A stretch of DNA of 30,264 nucleotides from Auxenochlorella pyrenoidosa (taxonomy: Eukaryota; Chlorophyta; Trebouxiophyceae; Chlorellales; Chlorellaceae): positions 160,472-190,735 of the forward strand of contig KQ482062.1 in NCBI GenBank assembly GCA_001430745.1, given 5' to 3'. Each line of letters opens with the position of its first letter. Within the stretch, counting starts at the first letter, position 1. Shown here piece by piece: positions 1 through 10,146 of the stretch. Position numbers and translations under genes: made by a program. The notes under the pieces were generated by a model. It did no database searches. It was not told the DNA's origin and was given only the letters and a program-made list of their open reading frames with translations.

Positions 1-63
1 CCCCCCACACCCACCACACACACACACCTGCCCACTCAGCCCACTCACTCTTCTGCCCTGCAG

Positions 64-1712
64 GGGCAGCCCTTGGTGCTCGGTGCACCCTCTTGGTGGC
101 ACCGAGTTCAGGCCCGGCTCCAACTGCTCGCGCGAGAGCCTCTCCATCCTGTCGGAGGAGCACCCAGGCCTGCTGAACGTCAGCATCAATCGCCCGTACG
201 GCCGGGCGAAGGGGAAGGAGGGCCCTGCTGCCACGCACCTGGAGCATGCGCAGTACAAGTGAGGGCCTGGCTGGGCAGCGGGGCGCAGCTGCATGGTGGC
301 GAGGCAGGCAGCCGCAGCTGTCCCTGCTCTTGCTCCCGCCCTGGATGCCCCTGCACTGCTGCACCGGAGATCAAGCAGTGCTTGCTGCTCCGCAGAGGCG
401 CCACGTAGCACACATGCACGGGCTGCAGACCTTACGCCTCCAAAAAAACGCCTCCTAAGGGATGCAGCAAACAGGTCTTGATCTCTGGCTGACTTGGCTG
501 TGCCCTGCTTGCCTGCCCCCGCAGGTACCTGCTGCAGCTGGACGGCATCACCGCCTCCCGCCGCTTTGGCACCCTGCTGTCCATGAACAGCCTGGTGCTG
601 AAGCAGGAGTCGCAGAACCTAGAGTGGTGAGGCCCGTTCGTCAGTTGGGAGGCGGGAGCGCTGGCACGGGGTGCAGCAGCGGGGGGGAGGCCCTCTTAAG
701 GAGGGTGGCGAGGAATCAAACACTGCCCAGCCCAGCACCTGCGATGGGCAGGCAGCGTGTGTGAGCCCTGGGCCCCTGGTCGAGCCCCCTCCCCTCCCAC
801 ACCCGCAGGTACTACCCCGCCCTGCAGCCGTGCGTGCACTACCTGCCCTTCTGGCAGGGCAGCGAGGAGGACGTACTCGACCTGCTGCGCACGCTGCGGG
901 GCAGCCCCGCCAACGACCTCGTCGCGCAGCGCATCGCGGTGAGCAGCCTCCCCACCCCCCCCGCCGCGCTGCCCCGGCGTTCCCGCTGCCTGCCGGCACG
1001 CTCCCCCACAGCCGCCCGGAGCGCTGCTCACGGCGCTGCCGGCCCTTGCACGGGAGCGACCCTGATCCCGGCGTGCGCGTGCCCTCCCCCTCCCCCCCCC
1101 CCCGCTGCCTCGCCCCCGCAGGCCAATGCTAACGCGTTTGCAGCAGCCTGGCTGGACGACGACGGGCAGCTGCGCTACTGGCAGCTGGTCATCGACCGGT
1201 ACGTGCAGCTGTACCGCGGCAGTACCAACGCCACCACCCTCAAGGCCAAGCGCCAGGCGGAGCTGTGGGGCCAGCGGGCCTCCAAGCTGGGGGCAGAGCG
1301 GGAGGCCGAGTGCTGGGAGAAGCAGGAGGGGGCGTGCTGGCTCATTGCCCGCGACGCAGCAGTTGCAGAGTACCAGAGGCTCAGGGAGGAGGCCAGGAAC
1401 AAGGGCAAGAAGAAGGCGGCCGGCGGCAAGAAGGGGTCAGCGGCTGGCCAGGCGGCCGGCGGCACAGACGGCGGCAAGGACGGGGCTGTGCCCCTGTCCC
1501 TGCAGATGCCGGTCCCGCAGCCGGTCGATGGCAGCGACCAGGCGCCAGACGAGCAGGCGGCAGCAGGCAGTGCCGCCGATGCAGACCAGGCGGCTGTGCA
1601 GCAGGCGGGCGACAGGGCGACAGCGGCAGAGGGGGTGGCCCGGCGCGCGCTGCGCGCCTACATGGAGGCGGACATGGGAGAGGAGGAGGCATACCTGGCT
1701 GCCGCGGCCTGA
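64..1712 (+). CDS. GT90 (CAP10/POGLUT-like) glycosyltransferase, 5' partial
   Basis: Exons 64-258, 525-626, 809-938 and 1122-1712; 338 residues are visible and the 5' part lies outside the window. The first 63 bases are the end of an intron with acceptor CTGCAG. Exon joins restore the conserved C-terminal half of the GT90/CAP10 domain: a YLLQLDGITASRRFGTLL block, then LVLKQES, then EWYYPALQPCVHYLPFW, then a conserved helical DVLDLLRTL segment. These match the family blocks for nucleotide-sugar binding in protein O-glucosyl/xylosyltransferases, which act in the secretory pathway. The domain ends near LVIDRYVQLYRG. It is followed by about 165 residues outside the family: a charged, probably coiled-coil stretch, a Lys/Gly-rich patch (NKGKKKAAGGKKG) and an Ala/Gln-rich tail. 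Donor sugar and acceptor cannot be read from sequence. Family assignment is firm; the tail function is unknown. Confidence 0.85.
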
Positions 1713-2560
1713 GTCATGCACCTCTGCTCTCGCCGGCCAGGCAGCCCGACAGGCAGCCCGTGGCGGCCCAGAATGTGACCCACCCTGTGTGAAGTACTAT
1801 GTACCCGTCTTCTCCAACCCGCTCTCTGCTACATACCTCCCTCCCGGCACTCAGCCATCTGAGCACTGCAAGTACGCTATCCAGCTTTTCATCCGTGACC
1901 ACCCGTGACGCCCTGTCCACTACTCTCGCGCACCCACCCTCGCGCTCTTGCACCCCCGGTATTTCTATGTCCGCCACTCTCCCTGCCTGCCCTCTGTGCT
2001 CGTCCAACCGTGTCACGTCCTCTTTATTAGCGCGTCCACCTCTCCGTTCTTCAATTGCAGCACAGGCGATGTGACCAACCAATGACGAAGAATACAACAG
2101 GGCAACGGCAGGCAAACAGGAATGAAAGGCAGGAGCTTTTGCAGCTTGCGTGCAGGCCTCAGAAAGGCTAGGAGGGTAAAATTGCAGGCCTGGGAGGAAT
2201 CAGACAACAATGCAAGCAGACAGCTGGGGTACATGACGCATGCAGCATGCGAGGCTTGGAGGAGGAAAGAAGTGCAGTGCCAGACAGATACGGCATGCCA
2301 AGGGGAAGTGATGCGGAAAGTGCGCAGGGGATGTAAGAGGGCTAAAGAGGATGGTGCAGCGCTGCCAACAGGGGTATGTGCTGGGGGAATCGGGCAGTTG
2401 CTTGAGGGCATGGTGCGCTGCAGCAGCAGCGCTCAGCGCCGGATGACGGCTGCACCAAATAGGGAGTGCACAGTACAATCGGGCATGCTGGTGATGTGGC
2501 GAGGCCCCTGTGCAGGCTGCCACCAGTATGTGCAGGAAGCAACGCACATGTGCAAGTGCC
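1713..2560. other. Convergent intergenic region, 3' UTRs
   Basis: About 850 bases between the stop of the GT90 gene (+) and the stop of the ankyrin-HECT gene (-). No coding exon with family similarity was found on either strand, and the small open frames here look random. The region is less GC-rich than the flanking exons. A TGTAA at 2332-2336 (+) could end the GT90 transcript, although it is 620 bases from the stop. No clear TGTAA was seen for the minus-strand gene. Confidence 0.5.
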
Positions 2561-5500
2561 CTACTGCCCAGGCCCTGCACAGGCAACCTTAAGCTTCCAA
2601 GCTTGGAAGTGGTGGGCCAGCACACAGCATGCGGGCGCCTCTGGCCCATTGCAGCCCGCCCGACCCGTGCTGCCACCCAGCCAGCCACCCCCCTGCCCAC
2701 CTTCGTCAAAGGACTGCACCCCAGAGAGCGCCTGCAGGAGCCTGGCCTCCAGCACCTCGGCACTCGTGTAGGTGGGCAGGAAGAGGGTGTTGAAGCAAGT
2801 AGAGGCGCGGGGCAGACGGTCGTCGCCCTCCGTTGGGACCAGGCAGACTGCAGCAGGGGGAGGGGGCGGCGTGCGGGCTGAGGCAAGCCTATTGGCGGGT
2901 TGGCGGCATGCAGCTGGCGCTGAATTTGCAAGTCACGCTGTAGCTATTGTCTGGACAAGAAGCGGCAGGCAGGCGGTGGGGTGGGAGGGGGAGCTTCAAA
3001 TTCCGGGGAGGGGTTGTGGGGCCTGCCCACGCTCCAATACTTGGCTGCTCCGCCGGAAGGGCCCCTGCCCTGCGCATACGTCGGCACCCCACGACGTTCA
3101 ACTCGCCTGTGAAAGGGTGCAGCGAGCCGTTGAAGCCGCGCAGCATCGCAAAGCCGCCTGCGGGCAGGGTTGCGCTGCCGGTGACAAAACTCAGCAGCTG
3201 GGCGCGGGTGGGGGCGGCAGCCCTTGCCAGCGCCGCCCACAGCCAGCCAACCTGCAGGAGGGTGGACATCAGGCAGCTGTGGGTACCGCAGGCGGATGCC
3301 GGCACACCGTCGGCAGCAACTAAGGGCGAGAATCCGTGCCTGCTCGGGGCCGCCAAGACAGGAGGACTGGCCTGCGGGGTGGCGGGCCCGCAGCCCTCGT
3401 AGCGTGTGGCGGCCCGCCAGGCTGGCAGGTCCAGCTGGGCAAGCCCCGCCACCAGGGCGTTGAGCTCAGCGTGGTCAAAGCAGCGGCCCAGCGTGTCCAG
3501 CGTGCCGGCGGTCAGCACGCCGCGCAGGCCGCGGGCCAGCGCGCCCGCCACGCCCGCCGGGCCGTCGACCATCTTGTGCCAGGCCAGCAGGGCGATGTAG
3601 CGCCCCAGGTTGCCGACAGTCACCTGCCAACGAGAGGCAACAAGAACAGGGGCATGGAGAGGAGCACAGCAGCTTATGGGCAACAAATCTTGGTGGTGGA
3701 ATGGCAGCTGCACAGGCGGCTTCCAGCCGGGTGGCGGAGAAGGCAAAGGGACACACGCACGCGCCAGCGCATCTGCACTCCAAAGAATCAGCCGGGGTGA
3801 TTCTCAGCCAGTCGATGCGCCCCAGGCAGCGGGCCCCCACCTGCAGGCCCGCGCCCCCGGGGCACAGCTCGGCGCCGCGGCCCAGCGCGTCGTGCGCCTC
3901 AAAATACAAGCCGAGGCCGGCCAGCTCAGCAGGCGCCAGCCCCCTGAGCAGCTGCAAGCCGCGGTGCAGGGCAGGGTCGGCCTCTGCCAGGTCTGCCTCC
4001 GGCTCGGGGGGCTGGCCCAGCAGGGTCCGCCAGGTGGCGCGCGTCATCGCCAGGCCGGGCAGCGTGCAGCCCTGCCGGGGAGGGGGCAGGGTCAGCGAGG
4101 CGCTCAGGGCGGGTGCGCCGCCGTGTCGAGCATTTGGGGCATGCAGAGACGGGCAGGGAGGCGGGCGGATCAGCGCATGCGCACAGGGACGCAGGCTGGG
4201 CAGCGCGGTCGCCGACCTGCATCAGGGCAAGCCCGATCACGCAGCCGACCAGCTCAAACTTGCGCAGGGGGGCGGCCTCATGCTCCCCCTCGTCGCGCTG
4301 AACATCCGCGTGCAGCGCCACCGCAAAGCTGGCGCCGCCGTTGTGCGACTCAAACAGGCCTGCACAGGCGGTGCATGATGGGCGAAGTTGGCACTGGCAG
4401 CTCAGTCCTGATGTCAACAGCATCAGGCACACCGTCGCCCTGTCGATGCAGCAGCTCTGACCCAGCACGCCGCGTCACTGCTGCATGCATGACCCATATG
4501 CACCCTGCATCCACGCAGTCGATAGGGGAGGGTTTACGTTTGTTTAAGGCGTCGTGAGGGGCCCACACCGCACCTGTGTCGGGGTGGGTCAGCTCTGCAG
4601 CCAGCAGCTGGAACCACTCGCGCCGCACGCCGTCGCCCACGCCATTCTCCTGCAGCAGGGCGGGGGGGCGGCTCGCCATGCATCCTGTCGTAGCGGACAT
4701 GTGTGGGCAGCACCCAGCCGTGGCCCTCCCCCCGCCAGCCTTGCGCCACCCCCCCCCCAAAAGCACACTCTGCAGGCACATGAGAGGAAGTTTGCACCTG
4801 CTCAAACGCCACCTTGAGCCCGTGCCACAGCGTGCCCGCCATGCTGGTGCCCGCCACAGCCGCTCGCTCGTCCACCGCGGTGCACACGCGCTGCAACACG
4901 CCCTGCCGGCCGGTGCTGAGGGAGAGCTGGGAGTCGGGGCGCCGGGGCCAGGCCGCAATGAGGCTTTGCAGCAGGCGCTGGCGGCAGCCCAGGCTGGCCA
5001 CCTGGCAGAGGGGCGGGCAGGGCAGCTGCGGGGTCATGCGCTTGCACTCTGCGGTGGGCGTTGACTGAGCTTAGCATGCGCGCTGCCACCAATCCCTCCG
5101 GCTCTTGGAGGAAGCCCAACACGCAGCTCGTGCTTGCAGGCGGCTCAGAAGCAAGTGCTGCGGCTGCTGCTACGTGCAAAATGAGGCTGACTGGCACAAC
5201 GTGCGGTCACACCATCGGCCAAACTACTGTCATAGCACCATGCCTGCAACAAAGCCTGCGCGCACCAGCCCGCCCAGTCCCCACCTGCTTGTACTCGAGC
5301 AGGAAGTGCCATGCCCGCAGCTGTGCCTGGTCGCTGACCGCTGCCACCAGCTCTTGCACCGCCGGCCCAAAGGGCCGCAGCGCCGCCGCTATGGCCGGCT
5401 CCGCCTCCGGCTGCTGCTGCTGCTGCGCAACCGTGGCGGCAGCAGGCAGCTGGGATGGGGCTGCAGTGGGTGGCCCGCAGGCCGACTGGCTGGGCGCTGG

Positions 5501-8500
5501 GGAGGGCGAGCGCGAGGAGCTGGCACCCAGCTCCTTGTCAGCCGCCCCCTCGGCTGCAGGCCCCGCTGCAGGTGCGGCACCGCCGCGCCCCAAGCTGCCA
5601 TTGCAGTCGCCTGCAGGCCCAGCCGGTGCAGCTGTCGCTGCCTCAGGCGCAGCGACAGGTATCGGCTCAAGGGAGGGCGTGGGGGTGAGCGGTGCTGGCA
5701 CTGGTGGAGGCAGCATTGAGGCGGCCGCAGCGGCGCTGGACTCTGCTAGCGGTGCAAGCGGGTGCTCCACCCCTGCCGACAGGCTGAGGCCCAGGGCCGA
5801 GCAGAGGCCAGCCAGGGCATGGTAGGCAGAGAGCAGGTGCCCGACCCGCACAGACAGCTGCTCGCGGTCGGCCGGTGGCACGCCCTGGCAGCGCGCCAGG
5901 CAGCAGGCGTGCTGCAGCAGCATCTGCAGGCAAGAGGGAGGCAGAGGGGGAGGGAGCAGCTGCTGCAGTAGCCCAGGGGGAGCAGACGGTGCAGCGTGAC
6001 AGCAGGCCCAGCAGTGGCCAGCACGGATGGCGGCGCCGGCAGGCACGCGCAGCAGCAGGGGGCCTGCTCTTGCCCCGCCTGTCTCCCTTGCCGCAGTCCT
6101 TACGAACCTCCCCAACGGCACTCACCTGCACCGACGCCCACATGCGCAGCAGCTTGGCAACGTGCGGGCTGCCAGACACCGCCGCCCTCAGCTGTGCGAC
6201 AGCATCTCGACTCAGCCCCACCAGCGTGGCTGCGACACAAGGGCTACTGCTGGCGCCAGCGCTGGTGCCACAGATGGCTGCTCTGGAGCCTTCTGCACCA
6301 CTCTCTGGGTCTGTTGCTGCCAGCTGGGAGCAGAGCTCGGCGGCCAGGCGGCTTCCCAGCGCAGCGCCGGCAGCCCACCCGCCAGCCTCGGCTGCAGGCC
6401 GCCGCAGCAGCTCAAAAAGGTATGCCGGGCGCCGGCCGTGGGTGGCGCTGTCGGCAGGGGAGACATTGTAGAGCAGGTTGGAGCAGGCATCGGCAGCCAG
6501 CTGCAGGGGGAGGGAGGGGCCAGGGAAAGGGGGCGTCGCAGTGCCCTGCCCTGGCCGCACGGACAGCCGCAGCCAATTTGGGTCGTGCCTGCCGCAGCCA
6601 GCCCTGACCCGCACCTCGGTCCCCCAAGCAGCCCACCTGGAGCATGGCGTCAACAGCAGCCAGCGGCAGCGGCTGGTCGGGAGCATCCGAGTGCGGCAGG
6701 TCGAAGAAGGCTGGGCAGGCGCTGAGGGCCCTGAGCTGGGGAGCACTCAGCCTGGCCAGCAGGTGCCAGACGGTCACAACGCCGCCGCTGCCGCCACCAC
6801 CACCACCGGCACTGCTGCGCAGCAGGCAGTCCAGCACCTTTGAGGCCTGCAGCAGCAGGCAGGCATGGCAGCGGCGCCACGGTGTGGCAGGCGCGCATGG
6901 CGGCAAGCGTGCGGCAGTGGTCTTGTGCCAGGCGCGAGGGCCAATGCATCACAGTGCACGCGCGCATGGCAAGACACCCCGCTGGGGCCCGTACAGTTGG
7001 GTAAATGTGACCTGTCCGGCTGGCTGGCTGGCAGGTAGGCAGGCAGGCAGGCAGGCAGGCAGGCTGCTAGCAAGCGCCCATGCCGCCGCTGCTTCAGCCA
7101 TGACTGATGACCCTTACCAGCTCAGCGGAGGTGACCTCTGCCCCACGGCTGAGCAGGAAGAGGATGCAGTCGTGCGCCGCCCTCCCGGCGGCCGCTGCGC
7201 GCGCCAGTGGCGAGCGCCCGGCGTTGTCGGCGGCCTCGAGGAGGGGCGCAAGGGCGCTGCTGCCGCCGCCGACGCTGTCGCTGCTGTCCACATCCATGGC
7301 ATCCAGCCCGTTGCTGTTATCCCCGCCAGCCTGCCAGCCCAGCAGCAGCTGCAGGCCAGGCAGAAAGCCGGCCTCGGCCGCAGCGTGCACAGCGGTGGCG
7401 CCGTCCCTGGAGGCCTGCAGAGGGCTGGCGCCTGCTTCCAGCAGCAGCCGTGCGCAGCGCAGGAAGGGAGCCGCCGCCGCCTCGGGCGCCGACTGGGGCT
7501 GGGCGAGCATGGCCGCGGCGCCGGTGCAGAGCGACGCCGCGCGGCCAATGGCGGCGGTCAGGGGCGGGCAGCCTCGCGTCTCCTCTGTAGCGCCCACCTG
7601 CACAGGGCGGCAGATGAAAGATGGCAGCAGATGTGGGCAGGGCAGGGCGGGTGGCGCACGGCGCGCAGCTAGAGGGAACGCGTTGCCTCGACCAGCCAGC
7701 CAGGCAGCGCGCACCTAGCCAGCCGTAGCATGCACGGCACGGCATGGCAGCCCTGGCGGGCAGCTCACATCGGCCCCGGCCCGGATCAGCAGCGCCAGCA
7801 CCCGAGGGCTCCCCGAGACGGCGGCCAGGAAGGCGGGGGTGCGGGTGGCGCCGTTGCGGGTCTCCAGCGCCGCGCCGTGGCGCAGCAGCACCGCGGCCGC
7901 TGCCTCGGCGTCGGCGGCAGCCGCCAGCATGAGCGGGGTGAAACCGTCGGCGGTGCGCTCGTCCACGGGGCAGAAGCCGCTGGAGAGGAGGGTGTGCAGG
8001 CAGTCGGGCTGGGCCAGGGCGGCCGCCAGGTGGGAGGGCATGCCGGCTGCGAGGGAACACACCGCACGAAATGGGGCAGGTCAACAGGCGCTGGTGCCTC
8101 TGGTGGGCGGCTACACATGGCGCAGGTACGGTGGGCGGATGAGGCAGGCAGGCAGGCAGGCAGTCAGGCTGCCAGCAGCTGTCGTACACACGAGGCAGAG
8201 CAGTAGTGCCGTGGCGGCGGCCTGCCGCCAGGCCCGGCCGCTCACTCGTCTGCCACAGGAAGCTGGCGGGCCGCGAGTGGCGGGCCCCCACCACCTCGGG
8301 ATCCAGCAGGAAGCTGAGCTCCCCCTGCAGGCGCTCCTCCGCCCCGCGTTCCCTCCGCCATGCACCCTGCCGAGGTGCATCCCGGGCGCTAGCCGGGGGG
8401 CTGCCACTCTCATGGCTGCCGCCGTTGCCGCCACCACCCCGGCTGCCGTCGCTCATAGCGCCTGCGGCAGCGCCCGCGGCGCAGCAGCTGAACTGGGTTG

Positions 8501-9308
8501 CGTAGGCGGCACGGGCCAGGGGGACGGACACCAGCTGCTGCAGGCAACACGTCTCGCCGGCCGCTACGGCGGCATAAGCCGCCAGCACGAGCTCCCGCCC
8601 CACCGCGTGCTCTGCAGCACGCCGCCGCTGCTGCAGCGCGGCCTCTGCCGCTGGCCCCGCATGGCTGCTGCCTGGCTGCGCGGCGCCGGTGTCCAGCTCT
8701 GCATGCAGGTGGCTCACCAGCCGCGCCAGCGTTGCTGGCCGGCGGTGCAGGCAGGCCAGCTGCAGCGCCGTCAGGCCACCGTCGGACCGAGCACCCAGGT
8801 CAACCCCCCTGGTCAGCAGGGCACCCAGCAGCTGCTCGCAGCCAGTCTGGACCGCCACCATCACGGCTGTCTCGCCGCGGCTGCCCTGGGCGCCAGAGTC
8901 TGCGCCCGCGGCCAGCAGACGGCGGCAGCAAGCGAGGTGCATGGCGCCGCAGCCGCCGCGCGCTGCCAGCAGCAGCGGGGTGTCCCCACAAAAGTCGCGG
9001 GCATTGGGGTCGCCGCCGGCAGCAAGGGCGGCCTCCAGCAGGTCGTCCCTGCCGGCGCCCGCCGCCGACAGCACGCGCGCGTCCTGCTTCGGCAGGCCAT
9101 GCAGGGCACGGTGCATTTGCCCGACCAAGTCTTGGGACTGTTTGAAGGCGTGAGCTGAAGGCTGGCTAAAGTGAGCTCTGCTGGCTCTCCTGGGGCTCTC
9201 TGGGCGCCGGCGCCAACAGCAGACGCGGGCGGTGGCAGCGGCGAGGTTGCTGCGGGTTTGGGCAGGGAGGAGCAGCGGTTGAGCCCTGCATGCATGCTCA
9301 CCGGTCAT
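2561..9308 (-). CDS. Ankyrin-repeat HECT E3 ubiquitin ligase (HACE1-like layout)
   Basis: Minus-strand exons: 9308-8246, 8046-7769, 7597-7118, 6846-6637, 6500-6126, 5923-5285, 5001-4798, 4649-4574, 4359-4217, 4071-3841, 3623-3372, 3251-3080, 2847-2561. Together they give 4410 nt, in frame, about 1469 aa. Two ankyrin blocks lie at about residues 78-205 (DPNARDFCGDTPLLLAA, GETAVMVAVQTG, GLTALQLAC) and 355-607 (DGFTPLMLAAAAD, DGATAVHAAAEAG). An alpha-helical middle follows, with a Pro/Ala/Ser/Gln linker around 860-980. The HECT domain starts near 1072 (LKVAFEQ joined to ENGVGDGVRREWFQLL) and contains ELCPGGAGLQVTVGN, LLSFVTGSATLPAGGF and DDRLPRASTCFNTLFLP. The last block holds the ubiquitin-accepting Cys, about residue 1392 (bases 2795-2797). 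Known role of the family: E2 to Cys-thioester to substrate transfer of ubiquitin, with ankyrins selecting substrates. The start is uncertain (see findings), and the 40-residue Gly-rich tail after the HECT end may be wrong. Exon 11 appears to end at a GC donor. Confidence 0.85.
3252..3371 (-). other. Probable GC-AG intron in HECT C-lobe
   Basis: 120 nt between CCGCAG|GCCAGT and CTCCTGCAG|GTTGG. Removing it joins TRYEGCGPATPQ to VGWLWAAL, which fits the family block Y-x-G ... W-x-W. The segment is a multiple of three with no stop, so retention would insert 40 residues. Confidence 0.6.
7037..7064. repeat. (AGGC)7 microsatellite in ankyrin-HECT intron
   Basis: Seven perfect AGGC units in the intron between the exons ending at 7118 and starting at 6846. 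A shorter AGGC run lies in an upstream intron at 8142-8161. Confidence 0.9.
8142..8161. repeat. (AGGC)5 microsatellite in ankyrin-HECT intron 1
   Basis: Five perfect AGGC units in the intron between 8246 and 8046 of the ankyrin-HECT gene. It is the same motif as at 7037-7064 and 21189-21212. Confidence 0.85.
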
Positions 9309-10146
9309 AGCTGTCAACGTAGCGCAAGCTTGTCGCCAGCTTGAGGCTGCAATGCTCCGCGGGCGCCACCTTGTGGGTTTAGGCCACCCTCAAAACGGCT
9401 ACCGGAATTCGCAAAGGCACTGCTATGCCACGTGAGCACGTTTTGGCAACTACACGCAGCTTGCCGAATCGTAAACTCACCAGCTCCACAAACTCAAACC
9501 CCTGCCCGCCAGGCAGCGTCCGCTCCGCGTGCCTCTGCCTGTCAGGGAGCCGGATTTCACGTAGATTAGGCTAGGCTGGTTCTCCTGGCGCTTGCACGAC
9601 CTGACATCTGACAGGTGGCGGCGTGGCATGCACGCCGCGCGTGCCTGCGCTAGATTGGTAGGTCTCAACCTGCTCTGGCAGCTATAGCTCCATTGATTGG
9701 GCTGCCTACGTTCGGTCAATTGTAATGTGCGTGCTCAGCCGTGTGAACAACCTGTAACAACCACCTTCTGTTTGCCAGGCAGACCTCCCCACCGCCCTGG
9801 ACCAGGTCCTGCATGTAGCCACACTGGTAGAGCAAACGAGGTCCGTGTCAAGGCTTTGATATCCAGTTTGTCCTCCTGTTAAAAAAATGTGACAAGAGAC
9901 GCAAAGCATCCAGGTGCGTGGACTGGCAATGTGCATGCATTCAAGTGAAGCGGTGAGCAGCCGGGAGATAACACATGAGCGGGAGCAGCAAAACAAGGGC
10001 GGCAGAGCGGGGCACAAGGAGCAAAGGCGATGCAGACATGCACACACAGAGCGAGGGTAAGGCTTACAGCGTAGGGATACTGTAGCCCACAGGCAAGTCA
10101 AGGCACGCCACCAGGGGATGGGGACAGGCGGAGGCAGAGCAGGCGC
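9309..10146. other. Intergenic: RAD17 3' end and ankyrin-HECT 5' region
   Basis: 838 bases between two minus-strand genes. The right end carries the presumed RAD17 3' UTR with its TGTAA signal at 10064-10068. The left part should contain the promoter, 5' UTR and perhaps unrecognised first exon(s) of the ankyrin-HECT gene. A candidate 45-nt exon is 9302-9346, with acceptor ATTGCAG before it and donor GTGAGC after it. No RNA gene was recognised. Confidence 0.5.
10064..10068 (-). terminator. TGTAA poly(A) signal, RAD17
   Basis: TTACA on the + strand reads TGTAA on the minus strand, about 80 bases after the RAD17 stop. TGTAA is the usual polyadenylation signal of green algae. Position and strand fit, but no transcript evidence is available. 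Confidence 0.6.

Noticed and set aside
2122..2592. 156-codon frame between the GT90 and HECT genes
   Set aside because: Composition looks random, no family motif, no fitting splice sites; it probably lies in 3' UTR.
7317..9317. Single 666-codon minus-strand frame taken as one exon
   Set aside because: Ankyrin similarity stops at a GTGAGC donor at 8245; beyond that the frame is meaningless while another frame resumes ankyrin sequence at 8046.
9481..9568. Possible minus-strand exon reading PNLREIRLPDRQ...GFEFVEL before a GTGAGT
   Set aside because: The frame is attractive, but its phase does not fit the next candidate exon at 9346 and no family match was recognised.
9824..9833. CTGGTAGAGC, like a tRNA D-arm or A box
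   Set aside because: No pairing acceptor stem, anticodon arm or T-arm (GGTTCGA) at the right distance.
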